Shown: piece by piece, positions 8,889 to 17,331 of the stretch
How the letters are laid out: every line of letters starts with the position of its first letter
Position numbering within the stretch: the stretch's first letter is position 1
From: Thermoplasmata archaeon
GTDB lineage: Archaea; Thermoplasmatota; Thermoplasmata; Thermoplasmatales; Thermoplasmataceae
Assembly: GCA_021806295.1 (NCBI GenBank)
Contig: JAJZXS010000018.1
Span: 1-64,000 of the forward strand
Direction: 5' to 3'
Length of the DNA stretch: 64,000 nt
The notes under the pieces: generated by a model
What the model saw: only the letters and a program-made list of their open reading frames with translations
Told to the model about the DNA's origin: nothing
The model's database searches: none
Made by a program: the position numbers and the translations under genes

Positions 8889-9470
8889 TCACGCACAAAT
8901 TGTTTTAAACAAACCGGTAATATCCATCATAGCATAATAGCTTTCAGAACGTTTTTGGCTATGTGCGATTGAATACTGCATAAATATCTCGCCGTTGTTG
9001 AAAATTTCAAGATTAACGCTAATTGCAACATAACCGGCAGTAAAACCGCCACCCCAGTTAAATCCCTCATTTTTCATAACTACATATCCATTAAATTCCT
9101 TAAAGGACCCGGTATTATTGCTCCCACTGTTTGTATAAGTAAATTGGTTAGGTATAATAACGCTTCCTCTAGTATTCCCTGTTACGATCCCGGCTATATT
9201 TTTACTGATTGTATGATGGACATCATGGTATTCATAACAATAGACATTGCTAACATTAGAATATCCTGAATCCACAGAATCTATGCTACAAAATAATCCA
9301 GATTTTTCTGTTTTTGATATAACCGCAAGGTCGCTATTAACTGTACATTTTATTGGATTAACATTTTCTGGTGTTCCAACGTAATTTTGGGATATTAAAT
9401 TAAACGATAACATCATCAGCATAATTACCACCACTATGGAAATAGCAATCAATAAACTATTCTTAGACAT
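8889..9470 (-). CDS. Membrane-anchored exported protein, unknown function
   Basis: A 193-residue protein with an N-terminal hydrophobic anchor (about residues 5-26) and an exterior domain rich in Asn, Ser, Gly and Tyr, with several N-x-S/T sites and four or five Cys residues. It is first of a three-gene minus-strand set with the frameshifted membrane protein (5-base gap) and the truncated ABC ATPase. I infer an exported component of a defunct or unusual ABC system. A 12-base palindrome lies upstream (9503-9514). No family recognised. Confidence 0.6.
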   Translation of the reverse strand: MSKNSLLIAISIVVVIMLMMLSFNLISQNYVGTPENVNPIKCTVNSDLAVISKTEKSGLFCSIDSVDSGYSNVSNVYCYEYHDVHHTISKNIAGIVTGNTRGSVIIPNQFTYTNSGSNNTGSFKEFNGYVVMKNEGFNWGGGFTAGYVAISVNLEIFNNGEIFMQYSIAHSQKRSESYYAMMDITGLFKTICA

Positions 9471-9502
9471 ATATAATATAATATAAAAATTTTACGATAT
9501 AT

Positions 9503-9514
9503 ATACTATAGTAT
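9503..9514 (-). promoter_or_regulatory. 12-base palindrome in the promoter of the exported protein gene
   Basis: ATACTATAGTAT is a perfect palindrome about 35-45 bases before the ATG at 9470, next to AT-rich TATA candidates. It may be an operator; in such AT-rich sequence a chance palindrome is also plausible. Confidence 0.25.
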
Positions 9515-9560
9515 GCTATTTTGTAATTAATTCCCATATAAACTTATTGTTCCTTAACAT

Positions 9561-9998
9561 TTAACTTGCCTCCCTTTTCCTCATATGCCTTCTCTTATAA
9601 TTATAGTAATACAGTACCTCCTCCCCTATGAAGAAGTAAGGCTTCAATGACCTTACTGTTTCATTAAACCTCTCTAATTTGCCATTGGTCTGTGGATAGT
9701 CTACCCCTGCTAATATATGTTTTATTCCATTGCTATTAAGGTATTCCTGGAACGCCATTGGTCCTGATAATGGATAATCATTCCTTATTCCTATTATCAG
9801 TTCCTCTGGATATTCATCTATTGCCTTTGTCTTCCTTACTCTTTTGTATAATTCTGTTTTATTGCAGTTGGTGTAATTGTAATAGATCTTATTGATATAA
9901 TTTGTACTTACACTGTATATTGCTACCAATTCAGCAGATAGTATTCCTTTCTTTTTCTGATTTATTATGTATTTTAATTTCTTATCGTTTAACTTCAC
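9561..9998 (-). pseudogene. DDE-type (rve) transposase with internal deletion
   Basis: The first 60 residues carry the HTH region of an integrase-like transposase (LKYIINQKKKGILSAELVAIYSVS) followed by the linker IIGIRNDYPLSGPMAFQEYL. Then NSNGIKHILAGVDYPQTNGKLERFNETVR belongs to the far C-terminal part of the rve catalytic domain. The DDE core that should lie between them (about 150-200 residues) is missing, and the tail ends early at YKRRHMRKREAS. The join lies at an NGIK-like motif that occurs at both positions in intact relatives. A GTG at 9998 opens the ORF, but the frame is open further upstream. It cannot encode an active transposase. Confidence 0.75.
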
Positions 9999-10114
9999 CC
10001 TGTTTTTAGTACTTTTATCTTTTATTAGTTGCCTTTAAACAGAAACTCAATTCAGGATATCATATTTTCAGTTCAAATGAAAAATATTTTAATAACATTC
10101 AATATTAGACTCCT

Positions 10115-11005
10115 ATGAAAATAAGCTTGCAGATTAACTTTTCCGCCATGTCGGTGCCAGACTCCCTTATAAAGGAACTTGAAAAGGAAGCAGGATGTGA
10201 AATTACCAAAGGGTTCTCAGATGATGCTGAAATAGTGGTTTTCGCAGGAAAGCCTGAAGTGGGGAGGAACACAATATTTATGCAGAGTGTGTCTGCCGGT
10301 GTTAACCATGTAAATTTTAAAGATATACCGGAAAACGTTACTGTATGTAGCAATGCAGATGCATGGTCAATTCCTGTAGCTGAGCATGCCTTTGCCCTCC
10401 TTTTATCCAAATATAAAAATATCTGCAAATCAAATTCATTGATTAGAAATGGCCAATATGAAAGGGAACTTTCAGAATCACTTTACGGCAGGACTCTGGG
10501 AATTATGGGTTATGGTGGAATAGGCAGGGAAATGGCCAGAATAGCCAGGGTATTCAGGATGAAAACATTGGGGTTCGGGAGGACAGAACCCAAAGATAAT
10601 AATCTAGACCTCTTTACCACTGACAAACTATACATTCCTGAAAATTCTGATATAATGGCAATAACATTTCCACTTAACAGATACACAAATGGATTTATCA
10701 ATTATGAACTCCTGACCAAATTCAGAGGGAATGTAATTTTGAATGTTGGAAGGGCCGAGGTTGTCAAAAAAGAGGATATGTTGAATTACCTATCTGAAAA
10801 TCCGGAGAAATGGTTCCTAACGGATGTGTGGTGGGGAGAACCGAAAATCCGGGAAAAAATACCTGATAACGTGATAGTCACACCACATGTTGCTGGGCTG
10901 GCAAAGGATTACATGACTGTACCCCTGAAGAAAGCTTTCCAGAATGTATCAGCATATCTAAAAGGTACGCCAAAAAATGTTGTCAATAGAAAGGACTACA
11001 TATGA
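10115..11005 (+). CDS. D-2-hydroxyacid dehydrogenase (NAD(P)-dependent)
   Basis: A 296-residue oxidoreductase of the D-isomer-specific 2-hydroxyacid dehydrogenase family. The Rossmann signature is GIMGYGGIGREMARIARVFRMKTLGFGR at about residues 128-155. The catalytic Arg lies in ILNVGRAEVV, the acidic partner in DVWWGEP, and the catalytic His in VIVTPHVAG. The N-terminal substrate lobe contains SVSAGVNHVNF. It should interconvert a 2-oxoacid and a D-2-hydroxyacid; the substrate is unknown. ATG start after a T/A-rich region, monocistronic. It borders the transposon debris upstream but appears intact. Confidence 0.88.
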   Translation: MKISLQINFSAMSVPDSLIKELEKEAGCEITKGFSDDAEIVVFAGKPEVGRNTIFMQSVSAGVNHVNFKDIPENVTVCSNADAWSIPVAEHAFALLLSKYKNICKSNSLIRNGQYERELSESLYGRTLGIMGYGGIGREMARIARVFRMKTLGFGRTEPKDNNLDLFTTDKLYIPENSDIMAITFPLNRYTNGFINYELLTKFRGNVILNVGRAEVVKKEDMLNYLSENPEKWFLTDVWWGEPKIREKIPDNVIVTPHVAGLAKDYMTVPLKKAFQNVSAYLKGTPKNVVNRKDYI

Positions 11006-11064
11006 AATCTAACATAAAAAATTAGGATAATTAAGTATATATCTTAATATAATATATACTATCA

Positions 11065-12378
11065 GTGTTTAAATTGTCTAGTTTTGAGAATATGAATATA
11101 TCAGCCAATCTGAAAAAATCATTAAGTTTAATGAAATTTACTGAGCCAACAGAAATACAGGACAAATCAATACCCGTTGTTATAAGCGGAAAAGATGTGA
11201 TTATACGTTCTAAAACAGGTTCAGGCAAAACAGCAGCATATCTCCTGCCTGTATTAAATTCCATTGAATCAATGAAGGGAAGGAATGTTAAAGCCCTCAT
11301 AGTTTTGCCTACAAGAGAGCTTGCCCTGCAAACATACAGGGTCGCTACAAGGCTCGGAAAAATATCCGGGATAAAATCTACAACAGTTTATGGAGGTGCT
11401 TCAATATCCAGGCAGGTAGAGCAGTTGCCCGGGTCTGATATCGTTGTAGGTACACCAGGAAGGGTACTTGACCTGCATAATCAGGGTTACCTTAAACTGG
11501 ACCATGTGAAATACCTGGTCCTCGATGAGGCTGACCTGATGCTGGACATGGGGTTCATAGATGATATAAAGAAAATTATATCATTTGTTTCAGATGAACA
11601 TCAGACAATACTCTTATCAGCAACTCTACCATCAGAGGTAAAAACAATAGCGAAGAATTTCATGAAATCACCGGAATTTATAAGCGCCGGAGGAGAGGAA
11701 ACAATACCTGATTCCATCAAGCATCTGTATACCATATCAGAAAAGTTTGACAAATTTTCAACGTTGATGTCATATATCCATAACTATGGGTCCAGAAAGG
11801 CTATAGTATTTGTCAAAACCCAGAGATCTGGAGATCTCCTGAATCTTATACTGTCAAGGTCAGGATTCAACAATATACTGATACATGGGGGAATGAAGCA
11901 GCATGCCAGGGAGAGATCCATAAATGATTTCAGGCACATGGATTCTGGAATACTTGTAGCAACAAACGTGGCAGCACGTGGACTGGATATACCGAATATA
12001 ACAGATATAATTAACTTCGATGCCCCTGATAGTACAGAGACATATGCCCACAGGGTTGGAAGATCAGGAAGAATGGGCAAGGATGGCAGGGCAATGACAA
12101 TATTTGATACTGACCAGCGCGGATTGATACAGAGCATACAGAGAAGAAATAAGATAAAAATGGAAAAAATTGATGTTAACCTTGAAACGGAATATACAGA
12201 TATAAATTACGGAAATCTTATTTCACAGTTCAGGGACAGTGAAGATAATACAGGGGATTCAGGCTTTCATAGGAATTCAAGGCCATCTTACAGTAGAAAT
12301 AGAAGATCTGACCAGGGAAACAGGAATAGAAGCAGGGCACCAAGAAACGGAAGAAATTTCCATAAAAGAGAATACTGA
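11065..12378 (+). CDS. DEAD-box RNA helicase
   Basis: A 437-residue ATP-dependent RNA helicase with the motifs in order: Q-motif TEPTEIQDKSIP, Walker A SKTGSGKT, PTRELALQ, TPGRVLD, DEAD, SAT, RGLDIPN and HRVGRSGR. The last 40 residues are an Arg/Asn/Ser-rich tail (RNRRSDQGNRNRSRAPRNGR) likely to bind RNA without specificity. Start is GTG at 11065, about 15 nt after an AATATATAC TATA-like element. The role is probably RNA unwinding in ribosome assembly or mRNA turnover, as for the family. Confidence 0.95.
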   Translation: MFKLSSFENMNISANLKKSLSLMKFTEPTEIQDKSIPVVISGKDVIIRSKTGSGKTAAYLLPVLNSIESMKGRNVKALIVLPTRELALQTYRVATRLGKISGIKSTTVYGGASISRQVEQLPGSDIVVGTPGRVLDLHNQGYLKLDHVKYLVLDEADLMLDMGFIDDIKKIISFVSDEHQTILLSATLPSEVKTIAKNFMKSPEFISAGGEETIPDSIKHLYTISEKFDKFSTLMSYIHNYGSRKAIVFVKTQRSGDLLNLILSRSGFNNILIHGGMKQHARERSINDFRHMDSGILVATNVAARGLDIPNITDIINFDAPDSTETYAHRVGRSGRMGKDGRAMTIFDTDQRGLIQSIQRRNKIKMEKIDVNLETEYTDINYGNLISQFRDSEDNTGDSGFHRNSRPSYSRNRRSDQGNRNRSRAPRNGRNFHKREY

Positions 12379-12399
12379 TTCTATTTTTAAGAATAATTT

Positions 12400-12714
12400 T
12401 TAATAAACTGATTTTTCAGGTTCCTTTTCTATATTAATTTCTATTCTTTTTACTTCTCTCCATGAAAAATTTTTCTTGATTCTTGAATTATTGGAATAAT
12501 ATGTGCCAGAGAAGAATAGATTACCACGATCGTTGTATTTAATTGAAAGCAGTGAAAGAATCTTGTATTCTGCATTTTCAGTATACACATTCACTGGAAA
12601 ATCATACAGGAATGCATATGCAAGTGTTTTTTTCATATCATCCATATCCATAGGAGAATCGTTGCTGGCCTCTGTTAATCTTCCTCCGGTAAATGATACC
12701 AATGCGATTATCAT
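12400..12714 (-). CDS. Conserved-looking small protein, unknown function
   Basis: A 104-residue soluble protein beginning MIIALVSFTGGRLTEASND, with a charged middle (MDMDDMKKTLAYAFLYDFPVNVY) and a beta-rich C-terminus (FFSGTYYSNNSRIKKNFSWREVKRIEINI). ATG at 12714 with an AT-rich TATA-like sequence upstream. It converges on the helicase, separated by a T-rich stretch. Composition supports real coding over the plus-strand shadow ORF at 12503. Family not recognised. Confidence 0.6.
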   Translation of the reverse strand: MIIALVSFTGGRLTEASNDSPMDMDDMKKTLAYAFLYDFPVNVYTENAEYKILSLLSIKYNDRGNLFFSGTYYSNNSRIKKNFSWREVKRIEINIEKEPEKSVY

Positions 12715-12903
12715 TTCTCTCTATTGTAATATCAAACCCTGTTATTTATATTTATTTTATAACCTTGCATATATTTGTGATTACTTCGGGTCCATAAAGC
12801 TTTGAAAACTAGATAAAGGATCATACTATATCCAGGAAGTTTAAGCATCAACGAGATGGTATCTTCTAAAGATGTGTTGACATGATTAACAGAAACCACA
12901 ATT

Positions 12904-13740
12904 TTATAATTTTTCCTCAAGATATTTTATATCCCCTTCTTTCAATATAATGTCAGCATATTTAGCATTCTGGGTAACGTGAGTCCTGTTGGAAGCTCTG
13001 GGTATCGGAAACACGTTCTGATTTTTGCTGATTAGATATGCCAGGGCTATATTTGCATTCGGTACGTCCCCGACTGTTTTTCTGACGTGGTCAAAATATT
13101 CATTGTACTGTTTTTGTGTGACCTTGCCATGGCCCAGTGGGAAATATGCCATTACTGCTATATGGTTTTGTTCGCAGTATTTAATCAGGTCATTCTGGCT
13201 CTTTCTGTGGAATACATTGTAATTTATCTGTATGGATGTTATTTCGTGCTTTGAGAGAATTCCCTGCGCCCTTTTTAAGAGGTTAAGTGAGAAATTGCTA
13301 ACCCCTATATACCTCATTTTGCCCTCATTTACCATTCTTTCCATAGACCTCAGAGTTTTTTTAAGGTCTATAGTGGGATTGGGAAAATGGATTTGATATA
13401 GGTCAATATAATTTGTCCCAAGATTCTTCAGGCTTCTGTTCAGAGACTTCTCAATAGATTTTGGGGACAAGTGGGTGGGAAAAACTTTTGTGGCTATAAA
13501 AAGGTCATCGCGCCTGTGTCCCTTAATTGCTGAGGCTATAATTTTTTCAGTTCTGTAAAGTTCTGCAGTATCTATAAGATTAATTCCAGAATCAATACCG
13601 GATTTTATGGCATCTTCTTTCTGTTCTTTTCCGGAATATATACCGAGGTATGTTTTAAATACCCACCTCATGTCATAATATGTACCCATCCCGATACAGG
13701 ATGTTTTGAACGAAGTGTTGCCGAATTCCCTGTAAATCAT
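12904..13740 (-). CDS. Aldo/keto reductase
   Basis: A 278-residue NAD(P)H-dependent carbonyl reductase with the AKR tetrad Asp57 (LIDTAELY), Tyr62, Lys85 (FIATKVF) and His118 (YQIHFP). The C-terminal cofactor region reads VFPIPRASNRTHVTQN. An insertion of about ten residues relative to typical members lies near residues 22-38 (YYDMRWVFKTYLGIYSGKEQ). Substrate unknown. It is transcribed divergently from the PadR operon, with about 60 bases between this start and the operon TATA, so shared control is possible. A second, more canonical AKR is at 49870. Confidence 0.9.
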   Translation of the reverse strand: MIYREFGNTSFKTSCIGMGTYYDMRWVFKTYLGIYSGKEQKEDAIKSGIDSGINLIDTAELYRTEKIIASAIKGHRRDDLFIATKVFPTHLSPKSIEKSLNRSLKNLGTNYIDLYQIHFPNPTIDLKKTLRSMERMVNEGKMRYIGVSNFSLNLLKRAQGILSKHEITSIQINYNVFHRKSQNDLIKYCEQNHIAVMAYFPLGHGKVTQKQYNEYFDHVRKTVGDVPNANIALAYLISKNQNVFPIPRASNRTHVTQNAKYADIILKEGDIKYLEEKL

Positions 13741-13796
13741 TATATTCCTAATATTGAATTACACTTAAATAGATTGTGTTTTATAACATAGCATAA

Positions 13797-13868
13797 GATA
13801 AATATAATAGGGAATAATGTTTAAATATCATAAAGTGATATCTATATTAGATATCAATAAAAGATATC
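13797..13868 (+). promoter_or_regulatory. Promoter and palindromic operator of the His/Cys-rich protein-PadR operon
   Basis: A TATA-like GATAAATATAATAG lies at 13797-13810. About 30 bases on is an inverted repeat, GATATCTA-TAT-TAGATATC (13837-13855), with a third GATATC at 13863-13868. The repeat lies at or just after the predicted transcription start (about 13829), the usual place for a repressor site. I infer autoregulation by the PadR protein encoded two genes down. Confidence 0.55.
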
Positions 13869-13879
13869 TGGTGATAAAA

Positions 13880-14104
13880 ATGTATGGAAGAAGATATTCA
13901 GGAAATAATGAATATGGTGAGAGATATGAAAGAGACTGCGAGAAACGATGGGAATATGGCAACATGGACTCCAGGAAAGGATGCAGGGGATCTGAAAGTG
14001 GGCAATATGGTTTCCATGAACATATGCACGAGCAAGGTGAGTGCCATAATGAAGAACGCCGCTGCAGGCATGAACAGCACCGTGGATGCCATGGTGGCAA
14101 TTAG
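13880..14104 (+). CDS. Small His/Cys-rich putative metal-binding protein
   Basis: From the ATG at 13880, which has a GGTGAT Shine-Dalgarno four bases upstream, this encodes 74 residues. The N-terminal half is rich in Arg, Tyr and Gly. The C-terminal half alternates His and Cys (HEHMHEQGECH, RRCRHEQHRGCH), with five Cys in all. This suggests a soluble metal-binding or buffering peptide. The track start at 13817 precedes or overlaps the predicted transcription start and the operator, so it is rejected. The next gene, a PadR regulator with a His/Met-rich N-terminus, starts right after the stop. Another ORF is open in the +1 frame over the same span. Confidence 0.6.
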   Translation: MYGRRYSGNNEYGERYERDCEKRWEYGNMDSRKGCRGSESGQYGFHEHMHEQGECHNEERRCRHEQHRGCHGGN

Positions 14105-14108
14105 GTGA
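13884..14108 (+). other. Alternative overlapping ORF in +1 frame (74 codons)
   Basis: An ATG four bases after that of the His/Cys-rich gene opens a frame that stays open over the same length (MEEDIQEIMNMVRDMKET, then a Met/Ala-rich C-terminus) and stops at 14106-14108. The same Shine-Dalgarno could serve it at eight-base spacing. Either frame could be the true gene, or both. I favour the His/Cys frame because of the matching metal-ligand bias in the adjoining PadR protein. Confidence 0.3.
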
Positions 14109-14113
14109 TTAAC

Positions 14114-14572
14114 ATGTTTGGACCAAAGGGGAGATACATGCATGGCGGAATGCACCATATGCATGGCATGCGTGGATTCGGACTTAAATACTGGATACTG
14201 GGAATAGCTTCTGAAAATGAAGTTACCGGTGCAGACATAGCAAACAGGATTGGCGAAATAACAAAGGGAAACTGGGTACCATCACCAGGAATAATATATC
14301 CTACTTTAACAGCTTTGTACAGTGAAAATTATGTCGAACTTGCAGAGAAAAATAATAAGAAATACTATAAAACCACTGAGGCTGGAAAAAAATTACTGGA
14401 TGATTCATACTTTCCCTGGGATGAAATATCAGGCAAAAAAAATGACCTTGATGATATCATAGTTCAGATGGAAAATTATTCACAGTATTTGCTAGATAAC
14501 CTTGAAAAGCTGACCGATGATGAAAAATCCAAAATAAAAAACATTATAAACAACCTCGGCAAAATAAATTAA
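14114..14572 (+). CDS. PadR-family regulator with His/Met-rich N-terminus
   Basis: Starts at the ATG at 14114, preceded by GGTGAT; the track GTG at 14105 overlaps this Shine-Dalgarno. The product is 152 residues. An extension, MHGGMHHMHGMRG, precedes a PadR winged-helix domain: LKYWILGIASENEVTGADIANRI, the SPGIIYPTLTALYSENYVEL recognition region, and wing KKYYKTTEAGKK. A C-terminal helix (DDIIVQMENYSQYLLDNLEKL) would dimerise. The His/Met cluster suggests Cu, Ni or similar sensing. PadR proteins usually repress their own operon, and the GATATC palindrome upstream is the likely site. Metal specificity is inference. Confidence 0.82.
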   Translation: MFGPKGRYMHGGMHHMHGMRGFGLKYWILGIASENEVTGADIANRIGEITKGNWVPSPGIIYPTLTALYSENYVELAEKNNKKYYKTTEAGKKLLDDSYFPWDEISGKKNDLDDIIVQMENYSQYLLDNLEKLTDDEKSKIKNIINNLGKIN

Positions 14573-14921
14573 TTTAATTTTTATTTTTAGTATTTTAATT
14601 GTTAAATTATTCTAACAATCAATTTAGCCATTATGCCACAATTTATATTGCTTTATGTGTTTTGAGTTTAAATCTATAATTATTCATAATTTGATAAAGT
14701 GCGATGCTATTTTAAAGATAAAAATTTTGATTGCAGGATTTATATTCTATCTATGCATGGAAAGTTGTAATTGATCTGGAATCAATATTAAAATTTTGTA
14801 CTGAAAAGCGGTTATCTTACTGGATTATCATCTGGAGGGGTTAGCTGTAAGGCATTGAATGTAAAACTTATTCCCTAAAAAATAATATTAAATATGCTTT
14901 ATTAATATATCAGGGATTGCA
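14573..14921. other. Intergenic stretch between padR and sucC
   Basis: No ORF worth calling. The start is T-rich (ttaatttttatttttag) and is followed by a weak inverted repeat (TGTTA...TAACA), probably the terminator of the PadR operon. Just before sucC, a TAATATTAAATAT element at about 14882-14894 is a plausible TATA box for a short-leader transcript. The middle 200 bases show nothing recognisable. Confidence 0.45.
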
Positions 14922-16022
14922 ATGAACCTTTATGAATACATGGGGAAGGAAATATTCAGGAAGTACGGAATTCCTGTCCCTGATGGATATGTAATAGAAA
15001 ATGTTGGAGAGCTGAAGAAATTTGAATACCCTGTGGCCATTAAGTCACAGATTTTATCAGGAAAGCGTGGAAAGGCCGGAGGAATCAAATTTGCAAAGAA
15101 CGCTGAGGATCTTAAGACCTATTCTGAACAGCTTTTGAACTCTACAATTAACAATCTAACTGTAAAGAAATTACTGATTGAGAGGATGCTCAACATAAAA
15201 AAGGAGCTATATCTCAGTATAACACTGGACAGGGCAACAAAACAGCCAGTTATAATACTGTCAGCTGACGGTGGAATGGAAATAGAAAGCGTTCCTGAAG
15301 AAAATATACACAAGATATACATAGACCCTATGGTGGGATATTCAGATTATATAGCCAGGGAGGCGTTATCATACCTTCCCGTTGAAAACAGGAAACAGTT
15401 CAGCAGCCTGCTTGAATCTCTTTACAGAGCCTTTGTTGGAGAAGACGCGCTGCTCACCGAGATTAATCCTCTGGTTATTGATGGCGAAAACAATATTATA
15501 GCAGGTGATTCAAAGGTAATAATTGATGATAATGCGCTTTACAGGCATAAGGATTACATGATAACCGACCCAGACAAGACAGAACTGGAAAACGAGGCAG
15601 CATCAAAGAGCTTCACATTCATAGAAATGGATGGGGATATTGGAGTAATAGCAAACGGAGCAGGATTGACTATGGCAACCATGGATGCCCTCACACTCCA
15701 TAAGCTTAAACCCAGAAATTTCCTTGACCTTGGAGGTACAGATAACATAGAAATTGTTGAGGATGCATTTTCATTCGTTATGAGGGCAAGGCCAAAGCTC
15801 ATATTTGTAAACATATTCGGTGGGGTTACCAAGGCAGATACCGTTGCAAATGGAATAGTGTCGTCAAAGAAGAAGTTTGACATAAAACAGCAGATTGTCG
15901 TCAGGCTCAGTGGCGTTCATGAGGAGGAGGGACAGAAAATACTGCTGGAAAGTGGCATCAAGGCATTCAACAATATGACAGATGCTGTAAAGGAATTATC
16001 AAAAATTCAGGGGGTAGAATAA
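14922..16022 (+). CDS. sucC: Succinyl-CoA synthetase, beta subunit
   Basis: A 366-residue ATP-grasp subunit of succinate-CoA ligase, converting succinyl-CoA to succinate with ATP or GTP formation. It begins with the typical MNLYEYMGKEIFRKYGIPVP. It shows the ATP-grasp segment FPVAIKSQ-like (YPVAIKSQILSGKRGKAGG) and ends with the CoA-ligase signature ARPKLIFVNIFGGVTKADTVANGIV. Length is near that of bacterial SucC. It forms an operon with sucD, one base apart. Mg-binding residues lie around LTEINPLVID. Confidence 0.96.
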   Translation: MNLYEYMGKEIFRKYGIPVPDGYVIENVGELKKFEYPVAIKSQILSGKRGKAGGIKFAKNAEDLKTYSEQLLNSTINNLTVKKLLIERMLNIKKELYLSITLDRATKQPVIILSADGGMEIESVPEENIHKIYIDPMVGYSDYIAREALSYLPVENRKQFSSLLESLYRAFVGEDALLTEINPLVIDGENNIIAGDSKVIIDDNALYRHKDYMITDPDKTELENEAASKSFTFIEMDGDIGVIANGAGLTMATMDALTLHKLKPRNFLDLGGTDNIEIVEDAFSFVMRARPKLIFVNIFGGVTKADTVANGIVSSKKKFDIKQQIVVRLSGVHEEEGQKILLESGIKAFNNMTDAVKELSKIQGVE

Positions 16023-16023
16023 G

Positions 16024-16878
16024 ATGGTTATAATTAGTAAGGAAACAAGGGTAATAGTCCAGGGAATGACAGGGCATCAGGGCACTTTCCATTCCGGGGA
16101 AATGATAAAGTTCGGAACAAATGTCGTAGCCGGGGTTTCTCCAGGCAAGGCAGGCACAAAAGTAAACGGTGTGGATGTGTACAACAATGTTATAGATACA
16201 CTGCCTCTTAAACCGGATGCTTCCATGATATCTGTCCCGGCACCGTTTGTCAGGGATGCTGCCCTAGAAGCGATGGAAAACGGGATAAAACTTATATACA
16301 TACTTACAGAGCACGTCCCTGTACATGATACCATGGAACTTTATCATGAAGCAAGAAGAAAGGGTGTTTTTATGATTGGCCCCAACAGTCCCGGAATAAC
16401 AGTTCCAGGGCAGGCAAAGATAGGAATAATGCCAAACAACATATTCCGTGTGGGAGATGTGGCTGTAGCCTCCAGAAGCGGTACCCTCACATATGAAATA
16501 GTAAAGGCTGTTACAGATGCAGGATTCGGTGAAAGCACAGTTATAGGATTGGGAGGGGACCCAATTGTGGGAACAACATTTTCCGATATAATCAGGATAT
16601 TCAACGATGATCCGCAGACAAAACAGATAGTACTTGTGGGTGAAATAGGTGGAAATGAGGAGGAAAAGGCTGCAAAGTATATCAAAGAGCATGTTAAAAA
16701 ACCTGTTACTGGTTACATCACGGGAATAAGTGCGCCACCCGGGAAGAAGATGGGACATGCAGGAGCAATAATAGAGAAGGGTACGGGAACCGCAGAATCC
16801 AAGATAAAGGCATTCGAAGATGCCGGTATAAAGGTTGCCAGTTACCCTGATGATATACCGGCACTCCTCCGAAAATAA
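16024..16878 (+). CDS. sucD: Succinyl-CoA synthetase, alpha subunit
   Basis: A 284-residue CoA-binding subunit partnered with SucC. The N-terminal Rossmann CoA-binding domain begins VIVQGMTGHQGTFHS. The active-site His that is transiently phosphorylated is His245 in MGHAGAIIEKGTGTAESK. VGEIGGNEEEKAA and GPNSPGITVPG are family blocks. The ATG is one base after the sucC stop, so expression is probably coupled. Confidence 0.96.
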   Translation: MVIISKETRVIVQGMTGHQGTFHSGEMIKFGTNVVAGVSPGKAGTKVNGVDVYNNVIDTLPLKPDASMISVPAPFVRDAALEAMENGIKLIYILTEHVPVHDTMELYHEARRKGVFMIGPNSPGITVPGQAKIGIMPNNIFRVGDVAVASRSGTLTYEIVKAVTDAGFGESTVIGLGGDPIVGTTFSDIIRIFNDDPQTKQIVLVGEIGGNEEEKAAKYIKEHVKKPVTGYITGISAPPGKKMGHAGAIIEKGTGTAESKIKAFEDAGIKVASYPDDIPALLRK

Positions 16879-16923
16879 ATTTTAAATATGTTATATTTAT
16901 ATATTTTGCTTTAATTTCATCTT

Positions 16924-17208
16924 ATGAAACCCAATATAAGTCTTGAAAAATTACAGAACTACGTGGTGGAGAATTCATCATACCGGCTATATATACACGG
17001 AAATGAATTTGATCTGCATTTCATTCCGAATACACCTGAAGCAGAGGCACATTTCCCTGATGGAGAAAGTGTTGAGCATGTCATGTACGGATATATAAGC
17101 AACGGTGTGGCGTATTTTACTAAATTCGTAACAACATCAGCATTAGGCAAGACGGAAATAAACATCGGTGATGACGATCCTGTCATGGAATGGCTAAAAT
17201 ATATATAA
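16924..17208 (+). CDS. Small soluble protein between sucCD and OFOR, unknown function
   Basis: A 94-residue acidic protein with alternating strand and loop character (SYRLYIHGNEFDLHFIPNTPEAEAHFPDGE), ending in DDDPVMEWLKYI. No Cys, no membrane helix and no recognised domain. It lies 45 bases after sucD and about 120 bases before the OFOR alpha gene, all on the same strand. A role linked to the TCA block is inference from position only. Confidence 0.7.
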   Translation: MKPNISLEKLQNYVVENSSYRLYIHGNEFDLHFIPNTPEAEAHFPDGESVEHVMYGYISNGVAYFTKFVTTSALGKTEINIGDDDPVMEWLKYI

Positions 17209-17331
17209 AATATTCAATTTTTTCATATATAATACAGATTTTTGCACATAAAAATTCATGTATTTAAAATTTCATACTTATAATCCGATGGTAAAGTTTT
17301 TAAATTAAAATAGGCTTATCATACGGTAACA

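Noticed and set aside
12732-12920. Minus-strand 62-codon ORF overlapping the end of the aldo/keto reductase
   Set aside because: No recognisable pattern, no promoter or ribosome site, and it overlaps a well-supported gene.
13828-14164. Two minus-strand ORFs (13828-14100 and 13898-14164) opposite the His/Cys-rich gene
   Set aside because: They are antisense shadows of a stop-poor region; Trp/Ser/Pro-rich translations with no start signals.
16264-16758. Long minus-strand ORFs opposite sucD (16264-16758, 16344-16685)
   Set aside because: Antisense shadows of a strongly conserved gene.
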